NCBI GenBank assembly: GCA_946122785.1
Contig: CAMGYJ010000007.1
Span: forward strand, 3,116,909-3,180,908
Length of the DNA: 64,000 bases
DNA from: Linum tenue
Taxonomy: Eukaryota; Streptophyta; Magnoliopsida; Malpighiales; Linaceae
Direction of reading: 5' to 3'
Numbering within the stretch: position 1 is the first letter of the stretch; the number at the start of each line of letters is the position of its first letter. The translations under genes and the position numbers were made by a program. The notes under the pieces are model-generated. The model was not told the DNA's origin. It worked only from the letters and a program-made list of their open reading frames with translations, and ran no database searches. Positions 13,901-26,991 of the stretch are shown here, in pieces.

Positions 13901-16900
13901 TTATGAAAATACCATCTGAAAATAACTTGGCCCAAATCAGTGCTTAATGGACTTATCATCAGTGGAGAATAGGATCAATCGACTTCATTGTCAATGGAGA
14001 ATAGGCTCGGCCTGACTCCGTGATCTGCAGCCTCCACAAACGAAAGAAAATGGCATTTCGGATAAATCGCTCGAAATCTGTGATAGTACACCTTTGGAAT
14101 CTGCCAAAAATGGACAGGAAATAAATTCGGCCAAATCGGCACCTAATAGACTTAATCATCGTTGAAGAATAGCCTCAGGCCAATTCCGTGATCTGTAGCC
14201 TTCAAAATCAAAAGAAAATGGCCTTTCGTCGCCCAAAAAATTACGAAAATGCTATCCGAAAATAAATTGGCACAAATCGGTGCTTAATGGACTTATAATC
14301 CGTGGAGAATATGATCAATAGACTTCATTATCAATGGACAATAGGCTCGGCCAGAATCCGTGATCTGCAGCCTCCAGAAATGAAAGAAAATGGCATTTCG
14401 GATAAATCGCCCTTAATCTGTGATGGTACCCCTTTGGAATCTGCCAAAAATAGACCTGGAATAAAGTCGCCCAAATCTTCACTTAATGGACTTAATCATC
14501 GTTGAAAAATAGCCTCAGGCCGTATCCGTGATCTGTAGCCTTCAAAATCAAAAGAAAATGGCCTTTCGTCGGCCAAAAAATTACGAAATTGCCATCCGAA
14601 ATAAATTGGCTCAAATCGGGGCTTAATGGACTTATCATACGGGGAGAATAAGATCAATAGACTTCATTATCAATGGAGAATTGGCTCGGCTTGATTCCGT
14701 GATCGGCAGCCTCCAGAAACGAAAGAAAATGGCATTTCCGAAAAATCGCCCGAAATCTGTGATGGTACCCCTTTGGAATCTGCCAAAAATGGACCCGGAA
14801 TAAATTCGCCCAAAACTGCACTTAATAGACTTAATCATCATTGAAGAATAGCCTGAGGCCGAATCCGTGATCTGTAGCCTTCAAAATCATAAGAAAATGG
14901 CCTTTCGTCGGCCAAAAAATTACGAAAATGCCATCCGAAATAAATTTGCTTAAATAGGGGCTTAATGGACTTATCATACTGGGAGAATAAGATCAATAGA
15001 CTTCATTATCCATGGAGAATAGGCTCGGCCTGATTTCGAGATCTTCAACCTCTAGAAACGAAAGAAAATGGAATTTCGGAAAAATCGCCCGAAATCTGTA
15101 ATGGTACCCCTTTGGAATCTGCCAAAAATGGACCCGGAATAAATTCGCCCAAATCTGCACTTAATAGACTTAATCATCGTTGAAGAATAGCGTCTGGCCG
15201 AATCCATGATCTGTAGCCTTCAAAATCCAAAGAAAATGGCCTTTCGTCGCCCAAAAAATTACGAAAATGCCATCCGAAAATAAATTGGCCCAAATCGGTG
15301 CTTAATGAACTTATCATCCGTGGATAATAGGATCAACAGACTTCATTATCAATGGAGAATAGGCTCGGCCTGATTCCGTGATCTGCAGCCTCGAAAAATG
15401 AAAGAAAATGGCATTTCAGAAAAATCGCCCGAAATCTGTGATGGTACCCCTTTGGAATCTGCCAAAAATGGACCCGGAATAAATTCGCCCAAAACTGCAC
15501 TTAATGGACTTAATCATCGTTGAAGAATAGCCTCAGGCCGAATCCGTGATCTGTAGCCTTCAAAATAAAAAGAAAATGTCCATTCGTCGCCCAAAAAATA
15601 ACGAAAATGTCATCCGAAATAAATTGGCTCAAATCGGTGCTTAATGGACTTATCATCCGTGGAGAATAGGATCAATAGACTTCATTGTCAATGGAGAATA
15701 GGCTCGGCCTGAATCCGTGATCTGCAGCCTCTAGAAACGAAAGAAAATGGCATTTCAGATAAATCGCCCGAAATCTGTGATGGTACACCTTTGGAATCTC
15801 CCAAAAATAGACAGGAAATAAATTCGGCCAAATCGGCACCTAATGGACTTAATCATCGTTGAAGAATAGCCTCATGCCGAATCTGTGATATGTAGCCTTC
15901 AAAATCCAAAGAAATTGGCCTTTCGTCGCCCAAAAAATTACAAAAATGTCATCCGATAATAAATTGGCCCAAATCGGTGCTTAACGGACTTATCATCCGT
16001 GGATAATAGGATCAAAAGACTTCATTATCAATGGAGAATAGGCTCGGCCTGATTCCGTGATCTGCAGCCTCGAAAAACGAAAGAAAATGGCATTTTAGAA
16101 AAATCGCTCGAAATCTGTGATGGTACCCCTTTGGAACCTGCCAAAAATGGACCCGGAATAAATTCGCCCAAAACTGCACTTAATGGACTTAATCATCGTT
16201 GAAGAATAGCCTCAGACCGAATCCGTGATCTGTAGCCTTCAAAATCAAAAGAAAATGTCCTTTCGTCGCCCAAAAAATAACGAAAATGTCATCCGGAATA
16301 AATTGGCTCAAATCGGTGCTTAATGGACTTATCATCCGTGGAGAATAGGATCAATAGACTTCATTGTCAATGGAGAATAGGCTCGGCCTGAATCCGTGAT
16401 CTGCATCATCCAGAAACGAAAGAAAATGGCATTTCGGATAAATCGCCCGAAATCTGTGATGGTACACCTATGGAATCTGCCAAAAATGGACAGGAAATGA
16501 ATTCGGCCAAATCGGCACCTAATGGACTTAATCATCGTTGAAGAATGGCCTCATGCCTAATCCGTGATATGTAGCCTTCAAAATCCAAAGAAAATTGCCT
16601 TTCGTCGCCCAAAAATTACGAAAATGTCATCCGAAAATAAATTGGCCCAAATCAGTACTTAATGGACTTATCATCCGTGGAGAATAGGATCAATAGACTT
16701 CATTATCAATGGAGAATAGGCTCGGCCTGATTCCGTGATCTGCAGCCTCCAGAAACGAAAGAAAATGGCATTTCGGAAAAATCGCCCGAAATCTGTGATG
16801 ATACCCCTTTGGAATTTGCCAAAAATGGAACCTAAACAAATTCGCACAAATCTGCACTTAATGGACTTAATCATCGTTGAAGAATAGCCTCAGGCCAAAT

Positions 16901-18926
16901 CCGTGATCTGTAGCCTTCAAAATCAAAAGAAAATGGCCTTTCGTCGGCTAAAAAATTACGAAAATGCCATCCGAAATAAATTGGCTTAAATCGGGGCTTA
17001 ATGGACTTATCATACGGGGAGAATAGGATCAATAGACTTCATTATCAATGGAGAATAGGCTCGGCCTGATTCCGTGATCTGCAGCCTCCACAAACGAAAG
17101 AAAATGGCATTTCCGAAAGATTTCCCGAAATCTGTGATGGTACCCCTTTGGAATCTGCCAAAAATGGACCCGGAATAAATTCGCCCTAATCTGAACTTAA
17201 TTGACTTAATCATCGTTGAAGAATAGCCTCATGCCAAATCCGTAATCTGTAGCCTTCAAAATCAAAAGAAAATGGCCTTTCGTCGCCCAAAAATTTATGA
17301 AAATACCATCTGAAAATAACTTGGCCCAAATCAGTGCTTAATGGACTTATCATCAGTGGAGAATAGGATCAATCGACTTCATTGTCAATGGAGAATAGGC
17401 TCGGCCTGACTCCGTGATCTGCAGCCTCCACAAACGAAAGAAAATGGCATTTCGGATAAATCGCTCGAAATCTGTGATAGTACACCTTTGGAATCTGCCA
17501 AAAATGGACAGGAAATAAATTCGGCCAAATCGGCACCTAATAGACTTAATCATCGTTGAAGAATAGCCTCAGGCCAATTCCGTGATCTGTAGCCTTCAAA
17601 ATCAAAAGAAAATGGCCTTTCGTCGCCCAAAAAATTACGAAAATGCTATCCGAAAATAAATTGGCACAAATCGGTACTTAATGGACTTATAATCCGTGGA
17701 GAATATGATCAATAGACTTCATTATCAATGGACAATAGGCTCGGCCAGAATCCGTGATCTGCAGCCTCCAGAAACGAAAGAAAATGGCATTTCGGATAAA
17801 TCGCCCTAAATCTGTGATGGTACCCCTTTGGAATCTGCCAAAAATAGACCTGGAATAAAGTCGCCCAAATCTTCACTTAATGGACTTAATCATCGCTGAA
17901 AAATAGCCTCAGGCCGTATCCGTGATCTGTAGCCTTCAAAATAAAAAAAAATGGCCTTTCGTCGGCCAAAAAATTACGAAATTGCCATCCGAAATAAATT
18001 GGCTCAAATCGGGGCTTAATGGACTTATCATACGGGGAGAATAAGATCAATAGACTTCATTATCAATGGAGAATTGGCTCGGCATGATTCCGTGATCGGC
18101 AGCCTCCAGAAACGAAAGAAAATGGCATTTCCGAAAAATCGCCCGAAATCTGTGATGGTACCCCTTTGGAATCTGCCAAAAATGGACCCGGAATAAATTC
18201 GCCCAAAACTGCACTTAATAGACTTAATCATCATTGAAGAATAGCCTGAGGCCGAATCCGTGATCTGTAGCCTTCAAAATCATAAGAAAATGGCCTTTCG
18301 TCGGCCAAAAAATTACGAAAATGCCATCCGAAATAAATTTGCTTAAATAGGGGCTTAATGGACTTATCATACTGGGAGAATAGGATCAATAGACTTCATT
18401 ATCCATGGAGAATAGGCTCGGCCTGATTTCGAGATCTTCAACCTCTAGAAACGAAATAAAATGGAATTTCGGAAAAATCGCCCGAAATCTGTAATGGTAC
18501 CCCTTTGGAATCTGCCAAAAATGGACCCGGAATAAATTCGCCCAAATCTGCACTTAATAGACTTAATCATCGTTGAAGAATAGCGTCTGGCCGAATCCAT
18601 GATCTGTAGCCTTCAAAATCCAAAGAAAATGGCCTTTCGTCGCCCAAAAAATTACGAAAATGCCATCCGAAAATAAATTGGCCCAAATCGGTGCTTAATG
18701 AACTTATCATCCGTGGATAATAGGATCAACAGACTTCATTATCAATGGAGAATAGGCTCGGCCTGATTCCGTGATCTGCAGCCTCGAAAAACGAAAGAAA
18801 ATGGCATTTCAGAAAAATCGCCCGAAATCTGTGATAGTACCTCTTTGGAATCTGCCAAAAATGGACCCGGAATAAATTGTCCCAAAACTGCACTTAATGG
18901 ACTTAATCATCGTTGAAGAATAGCCT

Positions 18927-21900
18927 CAGGCCGAATCCGTGATCTGTAGCCTTCAAAATCAAAAGAAAATGTCCTTTCGTCGCCCAAAAAATAACGAAAA
19001 TGTCATCCGAAATAAATTGGCTCAAATCGGTGCTTAATGGACTTATCATCCGTGGAGAATAGGATCAATAGACTTCATTGTCAATGGAGAATAGGCTCGG
19101 CCTGAATCCGTGATCTGCAGCATCCAGAAACGAAAGAAAATGGCATTTCGGATAAATCGCCCGAAATCTGTGATGGTACACCTTTGGAATCTGCCAAAAA
19201 TGGACAGGAAATAAATTCGGCCAAATCGGCACATAATGGACTAAATCATCGTTGAAGAATAGCCTCAGGCCGAATCCGTGATCTGTAGCCTTCAAAATCA
19301 AAAGAAAATGGCCTTTCGTCGCCCAAAAAATTATGAAAATGCCATCCAAAATAAATTGGCCCAAATCGGTGCTTAATGGACTTACCATCCGTGGAGAATA
19401 GGATCAATAGACTTCATTATCAATGGAGAATAGGCTCGGCCTGATTCCGTGATCTGCAGCCTCCAAAATCGAAAGAAAAGGGCATTTCGGAAAATCGCCT
19501 GAAATCTGTGATAGTACCCCTTTGGAATCTGCCAAAAATGGACAGGAAATAAATTCGGCCAAATCGGCACTTAATGGACTTAATCATCGTTGAAGAATAG
19601 CCTCAGGCCGAATCCGTGATCTGTAGCCTTCAAAATCCAAGGAAAATGGCCTTTCGTCGCCCAAAAAATTACGAAAATGCCATCCGATAATAAATTGGCC
19701 CAAATCGGTGCTTAATGGACTTATCATCCGTGGAGAATAGGATCAATAGACTTCATTATCAATGGAGAATAGGCTCGGCCTGAATTCCTAATCTGCAGCC
19801 TCCAGAAACGAAAGAAAATGGTATTTCGGATAAATCATCCGAAATCTGTGATGGTACCCCTTTGGAATCTGCCAAAAATGGACCCGGAATAAATTCTCCC
19901 GAATCTTCACTTAATGGACTTAATCATCTTTGAAGAATAGCCTCACGCCGAATCCGTGATCTGTAGCCTTCAAAATCAATAGAAAATGGCCTTTTGTCAC
20001 CCAAAAAATTACGAAAATGCCATCCAAAATAAATTGGCTCAAATCGGTGCTTAATGGACTTATCATACGTGGGCAATAGGATCAATAGACTTCATTATCA
20101 ATGGAGAATAGGCTGGGCATGATTCAGTGATCTGCAGCCTCCAAAATCGAAAGAAAATGGCATTTCGGAAAATCGCCCAAAATCTGCGATGGTAACCCTT
20201 TGGAATCTGCCAAAAATGGACAGGAAATAAATTCGGCCAAATCGGCACTTAATGGACTTAATCATCGTTGAAGAATAGCCTCAGGTCGAATCCGTAATCT
20301 GTAGCCTTCAAAATTCAAAGAAAATGGTCTTTCGTCGACCAAAAAATAACGAAAATGTCATCCGAAAAAAAATGGCTCAAATCGGTGATTAATGGACTTA
20401 TCATTCATGGAGAATAGGATAAATAGACTTCATTGTCAATGGAGAATAGTCTCGGCCTGAATCCGTGATCTGCAGCCTCCAGAAACGAAAGAAAAATAGC
20501 ATTTCGGATAAATCGCCCGAAATCTGTGATGGTACACCTTTGGAATCTGCCAAAAATGGACAGGAAATAAGTTCGGCCAAATCGGCACTTAATGTAGTTA
20601 ATCATCGTTGAAGAATAGCCTCAGGCCGAATCCGTGATCTGTAGCCTTCAAAATCAAAAGAAAATGGCCTTTCGTCGCCCAAAGAATTATGAAAATGCCA
20701 TCCAAAATAAATTGGCCCAAATCGGTGCTTAATGGACTTACCATCCGTGGAGAATAGGATCAATAGACTTCATTATCAATGGAGAATAGACTCGGCCTGA
20801 TTCCGTGATCTGCAGCCTCCAAAATCGAAAGAATAGGGCATTTCGGAAAATCGCCTGAAATCTGTGATAGTACCCCTTTGGAATCTGCCAAAAATGGACA
20901 TGAAATAAATTCGGCCAAATCGGCACTTAATGGACTTAATCATCGTTGAAGAATAGCCTCAGGCCGAATCCGTGATCTGTAGCCTTCAAAATCCAAAGAA
21001 AATGGCCTTTCGTCGCCCAGAAAATTACGAAAATGCCATCCGATAATAAATTGGCCCAAATCGGTGCTTAATGGACTTATCATCCGTGGAGAATAGGATC
21101 AATAGACTTCATTATCAATGGAGAATAGGCTCGACCTGAATCCGTGATCTGCAGCCGCCAGAAACGAAAGAAAATGGCATTTCGTTAAATCGCCCGAAAT
21201 CTGTGATGGTACCCCTTTGGAATCTGCCAAAAATGGACCCGGAATAAATTCTCCCAAATCGTCACTTAATGGACTTAATCATCGTTGAAGAATAGCCTCA
21301 GGCCGAATCCGTGTTCTGTAGCCTTCAAAATCAAAATAAAATGGCCTTTTGTCGACCAAAAAATTACGAAAATGTCATCCAAAATAAATTGGCTCAAATC
21401 GGTGCTTAATGGACTTATAATACATGGAGAATAGGATCAATAGACTTCATTATCAATGGAAAATAGGCTCGGCCTTATTCCGTGATCTACAGCCTCCAGA
21501 AACGAAAGAAAATGGCATTTCGGAAAAATCGCCCGAAATCTGTGATGGTACCCCTTTGGAATCTGCCAAAAATGGACCCAAAATGAATTCGCCCAAATCA
21601 GCACTTAATGGACTTAATCATCGTTGAAGAATAGCCTCAGGCCGAATACGTGATCTGTAACCTTCAAAATCCAAAGAAAATGGCCTTTCGTCACCCAAAA
21701 AATTACGAAAATGCTATCCAAAATAAATTGGCCCAAATCGGTGCTTAATGAACTTACCATCCGTGGAGAATAGGATCAATAAACTTCATTATCAATGGAG
21801 AATAGGCTCGGCCTAATTCCGTGAATGGCAGCCTCCAGAAACAAAACAAAATGGCATTTCGGAAAAATCGCCCGAAATCTGTGATGGCACCCCTTTGGAA

Positions 21901-24900
21901 TCTGCCAAAAATGGACCCGGAATAAATTTGCCCAAATCGGCACTTAATGGACTTAATCATCGTTGAAGAATTGCCTCAGGCTGAATCCGTGATCTGTAGC
22001 CTTCAAAATCAAAAGAAAATGGCCTTTCGTCACCCAAAAAATTACGAAAATGCCATCCAAAATAAATTGGCCCAAATCGGTGCATAATGGACTTACCATC
22101 CGTGGAGAATAGGATCAATAGACTTCATTATCAATGGTGAATAGGCTCGGCCTGATTCCGTGATCTGCAGCCTCCAAAATCGAAAGAAAGTGGCATTTAG
22201 GAAAATCGCCCGAAATCTGTGATGGTACCCCTTTGGAATCTGCCAAAAATGGACAGGAAATAAGTTCGGCCAAATCGGCACTTAATGGACTTAATCATCG
22301 TTGAAGAATAGCCTCAGGCCGAATCCTTGATCTGTAGACTTCAAAATCGAAAGAAAATGGCCTTTCGTCGCCCAAAAAATTACGAAAATGTCATCCGAAA
22401 ATAAATTGGCCCAAATCAGTGCTTAATGGACTTATCATCCGTTGAGAATAGGATCAATAGACTTCATTATAAATGGAGAATAGGCTCGCCCTGAATTTGT
22501 ATTCTTCAGCATCCAGAAACGAAAGAAAATGACATTTCGGATAAATCGCCCGAAATCTGTGATGGTACCCCTTTGGAATCTGCCAAAAATGGACCCAAAA
22601 TAAATTCGCCCAAATCGATACTTAATGGTCTTAATCATCGTTGAAGAATAACCTCGGGCCGAATCCGTGATCTATAGCCTTCAAAATCAAAATAAAATGG
22701 CCTTTCGTCGCTCAAAAAATTACGAAAATGACATCCGAAAATTAATTTGCCCAAATCGGTGCTTAATGGACTTATCATCCGTGGAGAATAGGATCAATAG
22801 ACTTCATTATCAATGGAGAATAAGCTCGGCCTGATTCCGTGATCTGCAGCCTCCACAATCGAAAGACAATGGCATTTCGGAAAAATCGCCCGATATCTGT
22901 GATGGTACCCCTTTGGAATCTGCCAAAAATGGACCCGAAATAAATCCGCCCAAATCGATACTTAATGTTCTTAATCATGGTTGAAGAATAGCCGCAGGCT
23001 GAATCCGTGATCTGTAGCCTTCAAAATCAAAAGAAAATGGCCTTTCGTGCCCAAAATATTACGAAAATACCATCCGAAAATAAATTGGCCCAAATCGGTA
23101 CTTAATGGACTTATCATCCTTGGAGAATAGGATCAATAGACTTCATTATCAATGGAGAATAGGCTCGGCCTGATTCTGTGATCTGCAGCCTCCAAAAACG
23201 AAAGAAAATGGCATTTCGGAAAAATCGCTTGAAATCTGTGATGGTACCCCTTTGGAATCTTCCAAAAATGGACCCGGAATAAATTCGCCCAAATCTGCAC
23301 TTAATGGACTTAATCATCATTAAAGAATAGCCTCAGGCCGAATCTGTGATCTGTAGTCTTCAAAATCCAAAGAAAATGGCCTTTCCTCGCACAAAAAATT
23401 ACGAAAATGCCATCCAAAAATAAATTGGCCTGAATCGGTGCTTAATGGACTTATCATCAGTGGAGAATAAGATCAACAGACTTCATTATCGGTGGAGAAT
23501 AGTCTCGACCTGATTTCGTGATATCCAGCCTCCAGAATCGAAGGAAAACGACATTTCGGAAAAATCGCCCGAAATCTGTGATGGTACTCCTTTGAAATCT
23601 ACCAAAAATTGACTCGAAATAAATCCGCCCAAATACTTGCTTAATGGACTTTATCATCGTTGAATAATAGCCTCATGTCGAATCCCTTATCTGTAGCCTT
23701 CAAAATCCAAAGAAAATGGCGTTTCGTCGCCCAAAAATTACGAAAATGCCCTCCAAAAATAAATTGGCCCGAATTGATGCTTAATGGACTTATCATCCGT
23801 GGAGAATAGGATCAATAGACTTTATTATCGGTGGAGAAGAGTCTCCACCTGATTTCATGATCTCCAGCTACCAGAATCGAAAGAAAACAGCATATCGGAA
23901 AAATCGTCCGAAATTTGTGATGGTACCCCTTTGAAATCTACCAAAAATTGACCCGGAATAAATCTGCCCAAATCGCTGCTTAATGTACTTAATCGTCGTT
24001 GAACAATAGCCTCGAGTCGAATTCGTGATCTGTAACCTTCAAAATCCAAAGAAAATGGCCTTTCGTCGACCAAAAAATTACAAAAATGCATTCCTAAAAT
24101 AAATTGACCCAAATCGGTGCTTAATGGAGTTATCATCCGTGGAGAATAGGATCAATAGACTTCATTATCGGTGGAGAATAGCCTCAACCAGATTCAATGA
24201 TCTGAAGCCTCCATCATTGAAAGAAAATGGCATTTCGGAAAATTCGCCCGAAATCTGTGATGGTACCCCTTTGGAATCTGCCAAAAATTGACCCGGAATA
24301 AATCCGCCCAAATCGGTGCTTAATGACTTAATCATCATTGAAGAATAGCCTCAAACTGAATCCATTATATGTAGCCTTCAAAGTCGAAAGAAAATAGCGT
24401 TTCGTCGCCCAAAAATTACAAAAATGTCATGAGAAAATAAATTGGCCCAAATCGGTGCTTAATGGACTTATCATCCGTGGAGAATATGATCAACATACTT
24501 CATTAGCGTTGGAGAATAGTACCCCTTTGGAATCTGCCAAAAATTGACCCGGAATAAATTCGCCCATATCGGTGCTTAATGGACTTAATCATCATTGAAG
24601 AATAGCCTCTAGACGAATACGTGATCTGTAGCCTTCAAAATCCAAAGAAAATGGCCTTTCCTCGCCAAAAAATTACGAAAATGTCATCTGTAAATAAATT
24701 GTCCCAAAATGGTGTTTAATGGACTTATCATCCATGGAGAATAGGATCAATAGACTTCATTGTCGGTGGAGAATAGCCTCGGCCTTGTTCCGTGATCTGA
24801 ACGCTCCAGACTCGAAAAAGAAATGTCATTTCGAAAAAATTTCCCGAAATCTGTGATGGTACCTCTTTGGACTATGCCAAAAATTGACCCGGAATAAATA

Positions 24901-26119
24901 CGCTCAAATCGGTGCTTAATGAACTTAATCATTGTTGAAGAATATTCTCAGGCCGAATTCGTGATTTGTAGTCTTCAAAATTCAAAGAAATTGGTCTTTC
25001 GTCGCACAAAAAATTACGAAAATGTCATCCGAAAATAAATTGGCCCCAATCGGTGCTTAATGGACTTATCATTCGTAGAGAATAGGATCAATAGACTTCA
25101 TTATCGCTGGAGAATAGCCTCGGCCTGAATCCGTGATCTACAGCCTCCAGAAACGAAAGAAAATGGCATTTTGGATAAATCGCCCGAAATCTGTGATGGT
25201 ACCCCTTTGGAATCTGCCAAAAATGGACCCGGAATAAATTCGCCTAAATCTTCAATTAATGGACTTAATCATCATTGAAGAATAGCCTCAGGCCGAATCC
25301 GTGATCTGTAGCCTTCAAAATCAAAAGAAAATGGCCTTTCGTCACCCAAAAAATTACGAAAATGCCATCCAAAATAAATTGGCTCAAATCGGTGCTTAAT
25401 GGACTTATCATACGTGGAGAATAGGATCAATAGACTTCATTATCAATGGAGGATAGGCTCGGCCTGATTCCGTGATCTACAGCCTATAGATTCGAAAGAA
25501 AATGGCATTTCGGAAAAATCGCCGGAAATCTGTGATGGTGCCCCTTTGGAATCTGCCAAAAATGGACCCGGAATAAATTCGCCCAAATCTGCACTTAATG
25601 GACTTAATCATCGTTCAAGAATAGCCTCAAGCCGAATCCGTGAACTGTAGCCTTCAAAATCCAAAGAAAATGGCCTTTTGTCGCCCAAAAAATTACGAAA
25701 ATGCCATCCGAAAATAAATTGGCCCAAGTCGGTACTTAATGGACTTATCATTCGTGGAGAATAGGATCAATAGACTTCATTATGAATGGAGAATAGGCTC
25801 GGCCTGATTCCATGATCTGCAGCCTCCAGAAACGAAAGAAAATGGCATTTCGGAAAAATCGCCCGAAATCTGTGATGGTACGTACCCCTTTGGAATCTGC
25901 CAAAAATGGGCCCGAAATAACTTCGCCCAAATCTGCACTTAATGGACTTAATCATCGTTGAAGAATAGCCTCAGCCCAAATCCGTGATCTGTTGCATTCA
26001 AAACCCAAAGAAAATGGCCTTTCGTCGCTCAAAAAATTACGAAAATGCCATCCAAAAATAAATTGGCCCAAATCGGTGCTTAATGGACTTATCATCCATG
26101 GAGAATAGGATCGATAGAC
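18927..26119. repeat. Right satellite mosaic, diverging to the right
   Basis: Monomers right of the HOR. About 19610-20330 and 20320-20940 match blocks on the left side of the HOR (about 2340-3060 and 4740-5350), sharing rare variants such as GAATTCCTAATCTGCAG and GAAAGAAAAATAGCATTTCG. From about 23340 to 25130 monomers are more diverged and carry indels. Near 24519 about 110 bp is missing, so GGAGAATAG runs straight into TACCCCTTTGG. At 25881 GTAC is doubled (GGTACGTACCCC). The segment ends at the hAT insertion site. Confidence 0.85.
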
Positions 26120-26127
26120 TTCATTAT
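26120..26127. repeat. Left target-site duplication of hAT insertion
   Basis: TTCATTAT, part of the normal satellite string CTTCATTATCAATGG. It is repeated as TTCGTTAT at 26992-26999 on the other side of the inserted element, one mismatch in eight. An 8-bp duplication is typical of hAT transposons. Confidence 0.85.
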
Positions 26128-26991
26128 CAGTGCTGTCAAAGCCGAACCGAGCCGGCCTGCCGGACCGCCAAAGCCGCCACCCGGCCATAAAATCGGCTCG
26201 GATTAGCTATTTAACCGCCACGGTTTTATACAGCGGCCGACAAGCGGCCGAAGCGGTTAATCGCTCGAGCCGCTCAAGCCGGTCGCGCGGTTCGACCGTT
26301 TGGTTTACCCTAAAAAAAATAATAGAAAAGGCCAATCGTGGAATCGCCCGTCAACACCTCTTGTCCCGGCATCGCCATCCCCAGTCGCCATCGCATCGCC
26401 ATCGCCAGTCCTTGTTGTAGCAAGCAGCTGCCCGCTCCCGGCGCTTACATCCCGTCGCCACCGTCGCAAGCAGCACCCCGCTAAGCTGCCCTGTCTCACC
26501 AGAGGCTTGGATTGAATCCAAGCCATTTCGCGGATTGGGACGAGGAAGAGCATTTACGGGTTAAGAAAGGATGAGGAAGAATTGAATGTGGTGATGGATT
26601 TTTGAGGAATTGCAGAAGGCTATAGTGGCTGAAAAATGAAAATAGGTGCGGCGGTGGGAGAGGACGAAGGAGAGAGGGAGGGGGGATGGGGAAGTGGAAG
26701 GAAGGAGAGTGATGGGAGGGGAAGCGGCATTGTCGCTTAGGATTAGGTTAGGGTTTTTTTAATTGTTGTATATATATGTTGTGTAGAATTATTAAATGGT
26801 AACCTGTAATTATTATTTTTACTCATTAAATCATTGAATTATTACTTTATGTGTGTTCTACTATGATATTATATTGTTTATAATGTACCGGTTCTCAAAC
26901 GATTTTTAAACGGTTTAATGCCGGCTGGACCACTAAATACCGAGCCGTTCACGTTACCGAGTCATACTCCGGCTCGGCTTTCACAGCATTG
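26128..26991. mobile_element. Non-autonomous hAT element inside the satellite
   Basis: An 864-bp insertion whose base composition is unlike the satellite. It begins CAGTGCTGTCAAAGCCGA; its right end read on the minus strand begins CAATGCTGTGAAAGCCGA. These imperfect terminal inverted repeats of about 25 bp, flanked by an 8-bp duplication, fit the hAT superfamily. Subterminal regions are rich in CCGG/CGGC words, as in many hAT ends. The interior has a GC-rich half (about 26130-26720) and an AT-rich half (about 26750-26920). The longest frames are 60-100 codons and none resembles a transposase, so it would need enzyme in trans. The GC-rich part could be captured host DNA, but I do not recognise it. 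Confidence 0.85.

Larger units (their letters stand above)
5386..18926. repeat. Higher-order repeat: 4 copies of a 10-monomer unit
   Basis: Monomer variants recur in the same order with a period of about 3394 bp, ten monomers. Equivalent sites lie at 6185, 9580, 12938 and 16332, and again at 7883, 11240, 14635 and 18028. Copies run about 5386-8780, 8781-12139, 12140-15533 and 15534-18926. Copies differ by scattered single bases, while monomers within a copy differ much more; that contrast defines an HOR. Copy 2 is about 37 bp short because of a deletion near 10890. After 18926 the order breaks: one more monomer of this kind follows, then flank-type monomers. Confidence 0.9.

Noticed and set aside
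26130..26553. Open frames in the GC-rich half of the hAT insertion as genes
   Set aside because: Overlapping frames on both strands, of low complexity, inside a transposon; high GC explains the lack of stops.
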